The notes under the pieces: model-generated
What the model was told of the DNA's origin: nothing
Database searches by the model: none
The model's input: only the letters and a program-made list of their open reading frames with translations
In this document: piece by piece, positions 7,692 through 14,886 of the stretch
Numbering within the stretch: the stretch's first letter is position 1
How the letters are laid out: each line of letters begins with the position of its first letter
Made by a program: the position numbers and the translations under genes
From: UBA11524 sp964464815
Lineage (GTDB): Bacteria; Bacillota; Clostridia; Christensenellales; Aristaeellaceae
Assembly: GCA_964464815.1 (NCBI GenBank)
Contig: CAYXHF010000048.1
Coordinates: forward strand, 1-14,886
Reading direction: 5' to 3'
DNA: 14,886 bases

Positions 7692-8510
7692 TCAGCACCG
7701 GCAGCAGAACGTGCAGAACATCTGCGCCAGACACAAATTCATGCACAGGCGGGACGGATCCATCGCCCGCGTGTTGTAGCCGGATGCGTTTGTTTGATAT
7801 GTCTGCCCGGCCTGCTTGTATTGCCGCAGCAGCGTCTGATACGTGTTGTTGTTCGGGCTGAGCTGCACGGCGCGGCTCATATGCTCCACCGCCTGAATCG
7901 TGTTGCCCGCGCCATGGTTGGCCACGCCGGAGAGATAATACCAGCGGGCATTGCGGCCCGTGCTGGGTACATTTTGCAGCACGATGCATGCGTTTTGATA
8001 CCGCCCGGCCAGAATATCGCGAATGGCCGCACGAACGGCATCGCTGTCACCCGCTTGCTCCTGCGGCGGCGGCACCTGCGACTGGTATCCACCAAAGCCG
8101 CCAAAGCCACCGAACCCGCCAAAGAAATCCGCAAACGGATCACCCTGATAGCTACCCTGACCGCCGTACTGGCCTCCACCATACGAATTTCCGCCATACG
8201 AACCGCCCTGCTGTCCACCATAGCGATTTCCGCCATACGCGCTTCCACCATACGAGCTCCCGCCATACGGATTCCCGCCATACGGATTCCCGCCATACGG
8301 ATTCTGCTGCTGCTGGCGCTTGGCATACTTTTCCGGATTCATCAGCATATCGTATGCTTCATTCAGCTCATTCATTTTCTTTGCCGCATTGGGGTCATTG
8401 GGATGCAAATCAGGATGGCACTCCTTGGCCTTGCGACGATAGGCGCGCTTGATTTCGTCCTGGCTGGCGCCTTCTGATACGCCCAGCACCTGATGTGGAT
8501 TGGTCACCAT
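7692..8510 (-). CDS. J-domain co-chaperone with YGG-repeat linker and Cys-rich tail
   Basis: 272 residues. N-terminal J-domain (about 3-65) with the Hsp70-activating HPD at 32-34 (KECHPDLHP) and the helix II basic face AYRRKAKE. Next comes a low-complexity linker (70-142) of about ten xxYGG units (NPYGG three times, then SSYGG, SAYGG, NRYGG, SYGG...) followed by GGFGGFGGF, comparable to the G/F region of DnaJ but much longer and Tyr-rich. Residues 157-240 look like a pair of TPR-type helical hairpins (AIRDILAGRYQNA..., AVEHMSRAVQLSPNN). The C-terminus is Cys-rich: C256, C260, C266, C269, C270, C272. The CxxCxGxG zinc fingers of true DnaJ are absent. ATG 8510 has AGGAGG about 12 nt upstream, overlapping the end of the preceding gene (8-nt intergenic gap). 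It most likely delivers clients to the DnaK encoded 27 nt downstream. The six cysteines could bind metal or anchor the protein; that part is inference. Confidence 0.9.
   Translation of the reverse strand: MVTNPHQVLGVSEGASQDEIKRAYRRKAKECHPDLHPNDPNAAKKMNELNEAYDMLMNPEKYAKRQQQQNPYGGNPYGGNPYGGSSYGGSAYGGNRYGGQQGGSYGGNSYGGGQYGGQGSYQGDPFADFFGGFGGFGGFGGYQSQVPPPQEQAGDSDAVRAAIRDILAGRYQNACIVLQNVPSTGRNARWYYLSGVANHGAGNTIQAVEHMSRAVQLSPNNNTYQTLLRQYKQAGQTYQTNASGYNTRAMDPSRLCMNLCLAQMFCTFCCRC
8159..8304 (-). repeat. Tandem repeat encoding YGG units inside the J-domain gene
   Basis: Three perfect 15-bp copies of CCGCCATACGGATTC lie head to tail at 8260-8304 (each encodes one NPYGG unit on the minus strand). Degenerate copies continue to about 8159. 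Being in frame and 15 bp long, copy number can vary without breaking the gene. Confidence 0.85.
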
Positions 8511-8518
8511 ATAGCGCG

Positions 8519-9397
8519 TCAGCCTCCTTTCACCGGGGAATCCTCCCCATCCGTTTCATTTTTCGCATGATGCTTTTTGTTCTTTTCCTCACGGCGGTGC
8601 AGGGCTTCGTTGTACCCCTGCCAAACGCCCTCGTAGAGGATATTGCGCAGAATGTCCGCATCCGTGACAATCGGCAATGCTTCAAAGGCCGCCGAGGCAT
8701 CCCCCAGCAGGATGGCCAACAGCTCCCGCATGTCCTCCGGCTGATGCTGCATCTCAACCACCGGATTGTAGCTGCCCTTTTTCTTGTCCGCATCATAGTC
8801 ACAGGCCGCATCCACCATATACACAAACCGGCCCAGCGATGCACCGAATTGCGCCAGCGCATTCGTCCAGTAGTCCTCTTTCTTCACAAAGAGCGATGCC
8901 ATCAGCGCCCCAAAGCAATTGGCCGCCGCATCAGCCGCAGTGGCCTTTGCCGCTTCGACCTGCGAGAGCGCCTGCAAATTGGCTTCGATATCGGCACACT
9001 GGCGCGGATATTGCTTTTTGACCACCGCATAGCGCTTTTTGAGCAGCTGCGCAGTCATGCCGCCGGTCAGGGCGCGATCATCCTGCCAGTCGTCCAGCGC
9101 CTTGAAGTAGGCCAGCGCAACGGTCATATCGGCGGCATAATCCGTCATTTCCGTGCGCACAAAGGCATGTGCCTCCTTCGGGTGCGGCAGGCAGCGCATA
9201 TTGCCCTGCTTTTCCTCCGGCTCGTAAAGTGCCGACAGGAACAGCGCCAGGAACGTCATGTCATACGTCAGCGTCATGCGTCCACGAAAGCCATGCCGTT
9301 CGCCCAGGGATTGGCATAAGCCACAATACCACGCGCGGTAGCGGCCTTTTTGTTCCTCCGATAGGGATTCCACACAGGGTCTGACATAACCGAACAT
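8519..9397 (-). CDS. DUF5685 family protein
   Basis: 292 residues, matching the DUF5685 pattern that I recognise by its MFGYVRP start, YCGLC (24-28), LTYDMTFLALFL (43-54), the RCLPHP segment (68-73), DYAADMTVALAYFKALDDWQDD (86-107) and VYMVDAACDYDADKKKGSYNPV (192-213). Function is not established. It is predicted to be largely alpha-helical and soluble, with a charged Lys/Glu-rich tail (268-292). Two aspartate-rich motifs, DDWQDD (102-107) and DAACDYDAD followed by KKKGSYNP (196-212), are reminiscent of squalene/phytoene synthases. YCGLC plus RCLPHP could form a metal site. ATG 9397 has GAAAGGG 9-10 nt upstream. It lies 6 nt after the zinc-ribbon gene and 8 nt before the J-domain gene, so all are probably in one transcript. 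Confidence 0.85.
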   Translation of the reverse strand: MFGYVRPCVESLSEEQKGRYRAWYCGLCQSLGERHGFRGRMTLTYDMTFLALFLSALYEPEEKQGNMRCLPHPKEAHAFVRTEMTDYAADMTVALAYFKALDDWQDDRALTGGMTAQLLKKRYAVVKKQYPRQCADIEANLQALSQVEAAKATAADAAANCFGALMASLFVKKEDYWTNALAQFGASLGRFVYMVDAACDYDADKKKGSYNPVVEMQHQPEDMRELLAILLGDASAAFEALPIVTDADILRNILYEGVWQGYNEALHRREEKNKKHHAKNETDGEDSPVKGG

Positions 9398-9403
9398 ATT
9401 TTT

Positions 9404-9814
9404 TTACGCCCTTTCGTCAAACTCCTGATGGCACTTGGGGCACGTGATGTGCTTCGGGCCGCATCCGCGCTTGAGACGCAGACGCGTCTTGCAATGCGGG
9501 CAGCGGAAGTACTTGTACGTTTTCATGCCCTTCATGCGCAGCATAAACTGACGGATTTCCGTCTGCCACTTGCCCGTGATTTCGCGGTAGCGACGGTTTT
9601 CGTCATGACGCTTGGCAATATTGCGGCTCATCATGCGGAAAATCGCATATACATAGCATACCGTGGAGAGCAGTGCTGTCAGCGGCACCCCAAACATCGA
9701 CAGGACGCTAAAAGCAATCGCGCCAATCAGGCAGGAAAGACCCAGCTCATCCGGGCCATTGCGCCCCTGCATCCAGCGGTTCATCGCCATTTGCAATCGA
9801 GTAAAAAAAGACAT
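9404..9814 (-). CDS. Two-TM membrane protein with C-terminal zinc ribbon
   Basis: 136 residues. A short amphipathic N-terminus (FTRLQMAMNRWMQGRNGPDELG) is followed by two closely spaced hydrophobic segments (about 25-41 and 43-60), a basic cytoplasmic stretch beginning RNIAKRHDENRRYREI (64-79), and a zinc ribbon with C105-PH-C108 and C125-PK-C128. The family is common beside similar genes in clostridia; no function is assigned. Start: ATG 9814 gives a 6-nt spacing to the AAGGAGGAGG at 9821-9830, while ATG 9820 would lie directly against it; the latter would add only two residues. It is the first gene of the operon zinc-ribbon protein, DUF5685, J-domain, DnaK. It may place the chaperone system at the inner membrane face, which is inference from neighbours only. 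Confidence 0.85.
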   Translation of the reverse strand: MSFFTRLQMAMNRWMQGRNGPDELGLSCLIGAIAFSVLSMFGVPLTALLSTVCYVYAIFRMMSRNIAKRHDENRRYREITGKWQTEIRQFMLRMKGMKTYKYFRCPHCKTRLRLKRGCGPKHITCPKCHQEFDERA

Positions 9815-9847
9815 CGTCATCCTCCTCCTTTGAACCAGTCAGCAGAT

Positions 9848-9853
9848 AGTATA
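9848..9853 (-). promoter_or_regulatory. Weak candidate promoter of the zinc-ribbon/DnaK operon (-10 only)
   Basis: On the minus strand TATACT (9848-9853) lies about 30 nt upstream of the first start codon, but no good -35 is found at 16-18 bp; the nearest resemblance, TTCACA, is 20 bp away. An activator or another sigma factor may be needed. No CIRCE-type repeat (TTAGCACTC-N9-GAGTGCTAA) is seen here. Confidence 0.35.
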
Positions 9854-9970
9854 CACCACGAATTTGAGCCAAATGTGAACAAATAAAAAAGAAAATGCAA
9901 CAAATCCTGTTTTTCTTTCGTTCGCGTGGCAGTTTTTCTGAATTTCTGCCTATAAGGTGTTCTGCATTGA

Positions 9971-9999
9971 TTGAAAAAAAACCTTCTTTCCGCTATAAT
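9971..9999 (+). promoter_or_regulatory. Promoter of the nagA operon
   Basis: -35 TTGAAA (9971-9976), 17-bp spacer, consensus -10 TATAAT (9994-9999). The predicted start near 10006 gives a leader of about 42 nt to the TTG start codon of nagA. Confidence 0.85.
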
Positions 10000-10047
10000 G
10001 ATTCCATGAAAAATTGCTGAGAAAGTGCTGAGAGGAGCGTTTTTCCA

Positions 10048-11199
10048 TTGCTGCTGACAAACGGTTTGTTCTTTCTGGACGGCGATTTCTCCTCGCCGCT
10101 TTGTCTGCGTGCGGAGAAGGGCATCATCACCGACATCGCGCCAACGCTTTCCCCGCGTGACGGCGAAACCGTTTTGGAGCTTGCGGGCGATTGGGTGCTG
10201 CCCGGCTTTGTGGACACGCACATCCACGCTTACCTCGGCCACGATGTGATGCAGGGAGAAGCTGCCCTGCGTGCCATGGCCAGGGCGCTGTATCAGCAGG
10301 GTGTCGCGGCCTTTTTGCCGACCACCATGTCCGCCAGCATGGAGGATACACGCCACGTCCTTACCGCCATTCGCCGCGTCATGGATGCGCCCGACCCACA
10401 CAGCGCCCGTGTCCTTGGCGCACACATGGAGGCGCCCTTTCTTGCGCCGGACAAAGCCGGTGCGCAGCGCAAGGAATTCTTTCTTGCGCCCAGCTGGGAT
10501 GCATTTTTGCATTTAACAGGTGGAGACACATCTGTCGTTCGCGTCATCACGCTTGCGCCGGAGCTGCCGGGCGCGGAGAACTTCATTCGCCGTGCCACCG
10601 CTTGCGGCATTGCCGTCTCCATCGGCCACACCGCCGCCACCTGTGAGCAGGTGCATGCTGCCGCCACCTGGGGCGCCAGCCGCGTCACGCATACCTTCAA
10701 CGCACAAACGCCGTTTTCGCATCGTGCGCCCGGTGTTCCTGGTGCTGCCCTGACGGATTCTCGCCTGTATGCGGAGTTCATTGCCGATGGCGTTCATGTG
10801 CATGACGATGCGCTTGCCATGCTCCTGCACTGCAAGGGTGCCACGCGTGCGGTAGCCATCACCGACAGCATGGAGGCCGCTGGTATGCCGGACGGCGAAT
10901 ACACCCTCGGCGGTCAGGCCGTGACAGTTCGTGGTGCGCAGGCGCGTCTGCACGATGGCACATTGGCCGGCTCGGTGCTGACCATGCCGCGTGCCTTCCA
11001 GCGCCTGATGACCTGCTATCACCAAAGTGCCGCCACGGCCGCACAGCTTTGCACCAGCACGCCAGCCGACTCCATCCGGGAACGGCGCTTTGGCCGGATT
11101 GCCATTTCCGCGCCTTCGATGCTTACGCGCTGGTCGCGCGATTTCACGCATTTTACCGTCATTGACGATATGGATATAAGGGAGGTTTTTGCACCATGA
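10048..11199 (+). CDS. nagA: N-acetylglucosamine-6-phosphate deacetylase
   Basis: 383 residues, the usual NagA size. It hydrolyses GlcNAc-6-phosphate to glucosamine-6-phosphate and acetate in the cytoplasm. Amidohydrolase signatures in order: GFVDTHIHAYLGHDVM (53-68, metal-site HxH at 58/60), LGAHMEAPFLA (123-133, metal ligand E128), SIGHTAA (191-197, H194), VTHTFNAQTPFSHRAPGVPG (213-232, H215), IADGVHVH (245-252, H250), ITDSMEAAGMPDG (271-283, catalytic D273) and GTLAGSVLTM (304-313). The start is TTG at 10048, with AGAGGAG at 10031-10037. Deviations: HMEAPF for the commoner HLEGPF, and the C-terminal GxxADLxxLD strand reads ISAPSMLTRW, lacking its usual Asp. First gene of an operon; its stop overlaps the next start (ATGA). 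nagB is not in the window. Confidence 0.95.
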   Translation: MLLTNGLFFLDGDFSSPLCLRAEKGIITDIAPTLSPRDGETVLELAGDWVLPGFVDTHIHAYLGHDVMQGEAALRAMARALYQQGVAAFLPTTMSASMEDTRHVLTAIRRVMDAPDPHSARVLGAHMEAPFLAPDKAGAQRKEFFLAPSWDAFLHLTGGDTSVVRVITLAPELPGAENFIRRATACGIAVSIGHTAATCEQVHAAATWGASRVTHTFNAQTPFSHRAPGVPGAALTDSRLYAEFIADGVHVHDDALAMLLHCKGATRAVAITDSMEAAGMPDGEYTLGGQAVTVRGAQARLHDGTLAGSVLTMPRAFQRLMTCYHQSAATAAQLCTSTPADSIRERRFGRIAISAPSMLTRWSRDFTHFTVIDDMDIREVFAP

Positions 11200-13868
11200 T
11201 GCATATTGATTTAAGCGGCACGTGGCATGTGCTGCTGGATGCAGAGAAATCTGCCGTCCTGCCGACTGTCTTTCCCGATACAATTTCCCTGCCCGGTACG
11301 ACCGCACAGGCCGCGCTTGGCCCGAAGAATCCAGCCAGCGAAACAGGCTATCTGACCGACGCATACAAGTTTGAGGGCTACGCATGGTTCATGCGCACCT
11401 TCACCGCCGGACAGTGGCAGGATCAGCAGGTGCTGCTCACCCTTGAGCGCACCCGCAAGACCACCGTCTATCTGGACGGCCACGACCTTGGCCATCAGGA
11501 AAGCCTTTGCACGCCGCACCGCTACCTCCTGCCGGCCCTGACGCCCGGCGAGCATACCCTGATCATCCGTGTGGACAACACCGATTATCCGACCCGTGGT
11601 GGCCATTTGACCAGCCCTGACACCCAGAGCAACTGGAACGGCATCACCGGTGAAATCAGCCTGACTGTGGCGCACACCCTGCTCCAGCACCTGACGCTCC
11701 AGCCCGACCTCACACATGGCGCACTGCGCGTCCATGCGCAGGTCATCGGCGCCTCCTCCGGCGTGGCTGGCATCACCCTGCCCGACCAGCAGGAGCATCT
11801 GCTGCCCTATTCCGGCGGCATTCTGTCCGGCGAGTGTCCTCTTCGTGGCTCGGAGGCGCTTTGGGATGAATATCACCCGGTGCTGCACCGCATCCAGATT
11901 GATTTGGACGGCGATGTGTACGAAGCGTCCTTCGGTCTGCGCGATTTGCGCCGTCAAGGGCGCCGCCTGCTCATCAATGGCGAGGAGGTCTTCCTGCGCG
12001 GCAAGCACGACGGTCTGCTCTTCCCGCTGACCGGTGCTGCACCGACCGATGTGGACGAATGGCTGCGTGTGCTGTCCATTGCCAAGTCCTACGGCATCAA
12101 CCACTATCGCTATCACACCTCCTGCCCGCCGGATGCGGCCTTCACCGCTGCGGACATGCTGGGCATCTACATGGAGCCGGAGCTGCCTTTCTGGGGCACG
12201 ATTGCCGAGGAAGGTGAAGATGGCTACGATGCCGCCGAGCGTGAATTCCTCTATCAGGAGGGCTTGCGCATGCTCCGCGAATTCGGTTCGCACCCGTCCT
12301 TCATCATCCTTTCTTTGGGCAATGAGCTATGGGGCAGCAAGCGCGTCATGAATCAGATGCTGCATGACTACCGCCAGGCCGATCCCACGAAGTTCTACGT
12401 CTGCGGCTCGAACAATTTCCAGTGGGTGCCGGACGTTCTGGAGGAGGACGACCTGTTTGTCGGCGTTCGCCTGAGTGGTGACCGTCTCATCCGTGGCAGC
12501 TACGCCATGTGCGACGCGCCGCAGGGCATCGTCCAGAAGACCGCACCGGAATCCGTCCGCAACTACGACGCCATGATTGCGCCTGAAACGCTTTCCACCG
12601 CTGGCACCTCCGGCAAGGTGCTGATTCAGTACGGCACGGGTGTGAAGGAAGTCGATGCCGAATCCGCCGAAGCCTTCATTCCGCAGGTGCCCGTGATTTC
12701 CCACGAGGTCGGCCAGTATGAATTCTACCCCGATTTCTCCGAAATCCCGCACTACACCGGCCCGCTTCAGCCGCGCAATCTGCAAGTCTTCCAGCAACGC
12801 CTGATGGACGCCGGGCTGTATGACGATCACGAGCGTTTCTTCCGTCAGGCGGGTCATCTGGCCGTTGACTGCTACAAACGCGAATTGGAAGCCTTCCTGC
12901 GCACCAAGGAGCTTTCCGGCTTCCAGCTGCTTGATTTGCAGGACTTCTCCGGCCAGGGCACAGCGCTTGTTGGCGTGCTGAATGCGCTGATGGAGAGCAA
13001 GGGCCTTGTGACACCCGACCAGTGGCGCGAATTCTGCTCCGACACCGTTGTGCTGGGCGAATTCGACCGCTTTGTGTTCTCTGCTGGCGAGGACATTTGC
13101 TTCCAGGTGCAACTCAGCGAATGCCAGGCCGGCAAGCAGCACAGCACCTGCACCTACATCGTCCTGCAAGGCGACACCGCCCTGCCCCTTTCCGGCGAAT
13201 TCGCCCTCGGCGCATGCGTTTCGCGTCTGAGCGACCCTGTTTCCGTCGTCATTTCCGGTACGCAGCTCCTGCCGTACATTGGCACGGGCGTCACCAGCCT
13301 CACCCTGCGCCTTGCCCTGCCCGACGGCACATGCAACCACTATCCGATTTGGATTTTCCCGCAGGAGGACATCCGCATCACCCGCGACGGCATCGAAAAG
13401 GACGGCAAGCGTGTTGCCTTCGTCTCTTCTCCTGCCGATGCGCAATCACTTGGCGCGCCCGCGCTGGTGATTCCCGCTGCTGACGGTCAGCTGCCTGCGG
13501 AATACTGCACCGACTTCTGGTGCTACCCCATGTTCCGTTCCATCAGCGAAAGCATGAAGAAGCCCTGGCCGGTCGGCACGCTGGGTCTGTCCATTGACAC
13601 CACGTCACCGCTTCTCACCCATTTCGCCAAGGAGGATTACACCACGCCCGCATGGTACAGCATCCTGCAAGTCGCGCATTGTCAGGAGCTGCCCGGCGAA
13701 GTGCACCCTGCTGTACAGATGATTGACAACACCGAGCGCTGCAAGCGTCTGGGCATCCTCTACGAGCAGGACGGCACCATTTTCCTCACCGCGCGTCTCT
13801 GGGAAAATCCCGACGACATGGCCATTCGCGCCTTTGCCGCCTCCATCTGGGAGCATTTCTATGCCTGA
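11196..13868 (+). CDS. Glycoside hydrolase family 2-like enzyme
   Basis: 890 residues, no signal peptide, hence cytoplasmic. GH2 layout: N-terminal jelly-roll sugar-binding domain (about 1-160, with IDLSGTWHVLLD, KTTVYLDGHDLGHQESLCTPH and SNWNGITGEI), an Ig-like domain (about 165-250, ending in FGLRDL), a TIM barrel (about 255-640, with INGEEVFLRGKHDGLLFPLTG and GINHYRYHTSCPP), and about 250 further C-terminal residues of unclear fold. Predicted acid/base is E377 in SLGNELWGS and nucleophile E504 in ISHEVGQYEFYPDF. GH2 enzymes release terminal beta-galactose, glucuronate, mannose or glucosamine; the exact sugar cannot be told. Pairing with nagA suggests a GlcNAc-containing substrate, imported or phosphorylated beforehand. 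Start ATG 11196 overlaps the nagA stop by 4 bp, with AAGGGAGG 10 nt upstream (11178-11185). It overlaps the following gene by 8 bp. Confidence 0.9.
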   Translation: MMHIDLSGTWHVLLDAEKSAVLPTVFPDTISLPGTTAQAALGPKNPASETGYLTDAYKFEGYAWFMRTFTAGQWQDQQVLLTLERTRKTTVYLDGHDLGHQESLCTPHRYLLPALTPGEHTLIIRVDNTDYPTRGGHLTSPDTQSNWNGITGEISLTVAHTLLQHLTLQPDLTHGALRVHAQVIGASSGVAGITLPDQQEHLLPYSGGILSGECPLRGSEALWDEYHPVLHRIQIDLDGDVYEASFGLRDLRRQGRRLLINGEEVFLRGKHDGLLFPLTGAAPTDVDEWLRVLSIAKSYGINHYRYHTSCPPDAAFTAADMLGIYMEPELPFWGTIAEEGEDGYDAAEREFLYQEGLRMLREFGSHPSFIILSLGNELWGSKRVMNQMLHDYRQADPTKFYVCGSNNFQWVPDVLEEDDLFVGVRLSGDRLIRGSYAMCDAPQGIVQKTAPESVRNYDAMIAPETLSTAGTSGKVLIQYGTGVKEVDAESAEAFIPQVPVISHEVGQYEFYPDFSEIPHYTGPLQPRNLQVFQQRLMDAGLYDDHERFFRQAGHLAVDCYKRELEAFLRTKELSGFQLLDLQDFSGQGTALVGVLNALMESKGLVTPDQWREFCSDTVVLGEFDRFVFSAGEDICFQVQLSECQAGKQHSTCTYIVLQGDTALPLSGEFALGACVSRLSDPVSVVISGTQLLPYIGTGVTSLTLRLALPDGTCNHYPIWIFPQEDIRITRDGIEKDGKRVAFVSSPADAQSLGAPALVIPAADGQLPAEYCTDFWCYPMFRSISESMKKPWPVGTLGLSIDTTSPLLTHFAKEDYTTPAWYSILQVAHCQELPGEVHPAVQMIDNTERCKRLGILYEQDGTIFLTARLWENPDDMAIRAFAASIWEHFYA

Positions 13869-14778
13869 CATCATCAGCGTCCCGACCATCTATGAGCAAT
13901 TCCACTGCAAGGCCGACAAGTGCCTGCACACCTGCTGTCGCGGTTGGGAAATCGACATTGACCCCGAAACGCGTTCGCGCTACGCCCAAATGACCGGCCC
14001 GATGGCCGACCGTCTGAAAAGCGCCATTGAGGACAGCGAGGACGGCGCTTTCTTCCGCCTATCGGAGGATGAGCGCTGTCCCTTCCTTGCCTCCAGTGGC
14101 CTTTGCGACCTCATTTGCGCTTGCGGCGAGGATGCGCTATGCCAGATTTGCCGCGATCATCCGCGTTACCGGAACGAATTCAGCACCTTCACAGAAGTTG
14201 GCCTCGGTCTTTGCTGCGAGGAGGCCGCCGCCCTGACGCTCCATCACGAAGCGCCCATGCGCTGGCACTTTCTCAGCGGCACGCCCGGCCTGGCCTCCCT
14301 CTCCGAGGAAGAAGCCACGCTTCTTTCCCTACGCAATCAGCTCATCACCATCATGCAGCGGCGCGACCAGTCGATTCTCCATCGTCTCCAATCGCTCTGC
14401 GCCGCCGTTGGTCACGCCCTACCAAATCGTTCTATCAAGGACTGGGCCGATTTTCTCCTCACGCTTGAGCGTCTCGACCCCAGCTGGACAGACATGCTCA
14501 CCCGTCTTGCACACGTCAGCGACCATTTCCCCGACGTCAACGCGCTCTGGGTGGAGCAATTCGTCGTCTACCTCCTTCACCGTCATCTACCCGACGCCCT
14601 TCTCTACGACGACTTACCCTACCGCGTCCTCTTCTGCGCCACCTCGGGCCTGCTCATCGCGCACCTTTTTGCGCTCTACCCGGACGAAATCAACGTCACG
14701 CGGATGTTCTCCTCCGAAATCGAATACTCCGACGAGAACCTCAACGCCTTCCTCGACGAAATGGACGCGTTTCTTTGA
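13861..14778 (+). CDS. FliB-like Cys-cluster protein (flagellin lysine-N-methylase family)
   Basis: 305 residues. Resembles the proteins annotated as flagellin lysine N-methylase (FliB) or YkgJ-type CxxCxxCC cluster proteins in clostridia: YEQFHCKADKCLHTCCRGWEIDID (11-34) carries C16, C21, C25 and C26, followed by C73, C82, C86, C88, C94, C97 and C118-C119, twelve cysteines in the first 120 residues, a likely metal or Fe-S site. The rest is helical with no recognised motif. Start ATG 13861 overlaps the end of the GH2 gene by 8 bp and has GGGAG 7 nt upstream (13849-13853). The longer open frame from 13723 lies inside the GH2 gene and has no family-like sequence, so it is not used. No flagellar gene is near and no SAM-binding motif is obvious, so flagellin methylation is not supported by context. 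Confidence 0.85.
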   Translation: MPDIISVPTIYEQFHCKADKCLHTCCRGWEIDIDPETRSRYAQMTGPMADRLKSAIEDSEDGAFFRLSEDERCPFLASSGLCDLICACGEDALCQICRDHPRYRNEFSTFTEVGLGLCCEEAAALTLHHEAPMRWHFLSGTPGLASLSEEEATLLSLRNQLITIMQRRDQSILHRLQSLCAAVGHALPNRSIKDWADFLLTLERLDPSWTDMLTRLAHVSDHFPDVNALWVEQFVVYLLHRHLPDALLYDDLPYRVLFCATSGLLIAHLFALYPDEINVTRMFSSEIEYSDENLNAFLDEMDAFL

Positions 14779-14886
14779 GTGCGCTTTTGGGATTGCACTT
14801 CTGGGGTTTTACCCCAGACCCCAGCAGGGCACTGCCCTTGACCTGCGAAGGGGAGACTTCGTCTCGTTTTATTCGGCTCTTTCGAA
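14779..14886 (+). terminator. Hairpin-rich, repeat-like tail after the nagA operon
   Basis: Three consecutive hairpins: TCTGGGG/CCCCAGA (14800-14806 and 14812-14818), AGGGC/GCCCT (14826-14830 and 14834-14838), and GAGAC-TTC-GTCTC (14853-14865) followed by GTTTTATTC, which fits an intrinsic terminator. The GGGGTTTTACCCC...GACTTCGTCTC layout is like a dispersed intergenic element common in gut clostridia. No gene seen. Confidence 0.5.

Noticed and set aside
8260..8304. Regular 15-bp repeats considered as a CRISPR array
   Set aside because: No spacers, units are head to tail and in frame, encoding NPYGG repeats of the J-domain protein.
9821..9960. Search for a CIRCE heat-shock operator upstream of the chaperone operon
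   Set aside because: No TTAGCACTC-N9-GAGTGCTAA type repeat is present; HrcA control is not supported.
10006..10020. Four-codon ORF (ATG AAA AAT TGC TGA) in the nagA leader
   Set aside because: Starts at the predicted transcription start with no room for a ribosome binding site; likely chance.
9817..10512. 231-codon minus-strand frame overlapping nagA and the divergent promoter region
   Set aside because: It covers two well-formed promoters and the 5' end of nagA and resembles no family.
11211..13445. Two long minus-strand open frames (360 and 372 codons)
   Set aside because: Both are antisense to the GH2 gene, show no domain and have alanine/valine-rich compositions typical of shadow frames.

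Overview
The window looks like a chromosomal segment of an anaerobic Gram-positive bacterium, most likely a fairly GC-rich member of the Clostridia (Bacillota). The signs are strong AGGAGG-type ribosome binding sites, TTG and GTG starts, sigma-A promoters with extended -10 elements, a Gram-positive-type DnaK, and several families that I associate with clostridia: DUF5685, a two-TM zinc-ribbon protein and a FliB-like Cys-cluster protein. No phage, insertion sequence, CRISPR array or tRNA was seen.

Left edge to 4.05 kb (minus strand): an operon runs from a strong promoter at about 4022-4050. It encodes a fold-type-I PLP decarboxylase of the Orn/Lys/Arg (SpeA/YaaO-like) family, then a HAD phosphatase fused in frame to thymidylate kinase, then the tRNA 2-thiouridylase MnmA. 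All three are overlapping or coupled. It ends in a 15-bp-stem terminator at 210-252. Just beyond lies a very strong promoter with phased A-tracts, followed by a leader that resembles an rRNA operon leader, so an rRNA operon probably starts just left of the window.

4.1-4.6 kb (plus strand): a 92-residue protein matches the extreme C-terminal glycyl-radical segment of anaerobic ribonucleotide reductase NrdD. Its promoter is followed by two NrdR-box-like sites exactly 42 bp apart. Together these suggest a free-standing, NrdR-controlled radical-domain protein, possibly analogous to what GrcA (YfiD) is for pyruvate formate-lyase. This is the most interesting item in the window. A bidirectional terminator separates it from a convergent RmlD-like NAD(P)-dependent sugar-nucleotide reductase (4645-5481), which has its own promoter.

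5.5-9.9 kb (minus strand): a four-gene chaperone island, transcribed in the order zinc-ribbon membrane protein, DUF5685 protein, J-domain protein, DnaK paralogue. The J-domain protein carries a Tyr-Gly-Gly repeat linker, a TPR-like region and a Cys-rich tail. The DUF5685 protein shows aspartate-rich motifs reminiscent of squalene/phytoene synthases. No grpE, hrcA, zinc-finger DnaJ or CIRCE operator is present, so this appears to be a dedicated Hsp70/J pair rather than the housekeeping system.

9.96-14.8 kb (plus strand): a second operon from a near-consensus promoter at 9971-9999 encodes N-acetylglucosamine-6-phosphate deacetylase (NagA), a cytoplasmic GH2-family glycoside hydrolase and a FliB-like Cys-cluster protein, with 4-bp and 8-bp gene overlaps. 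The first two probably act together in catabolism of an amino-sugar-containing glycan; the role of the third is unclear. The window ends in a hairpin-rich, repeat-like sequence that may serve as terminator.
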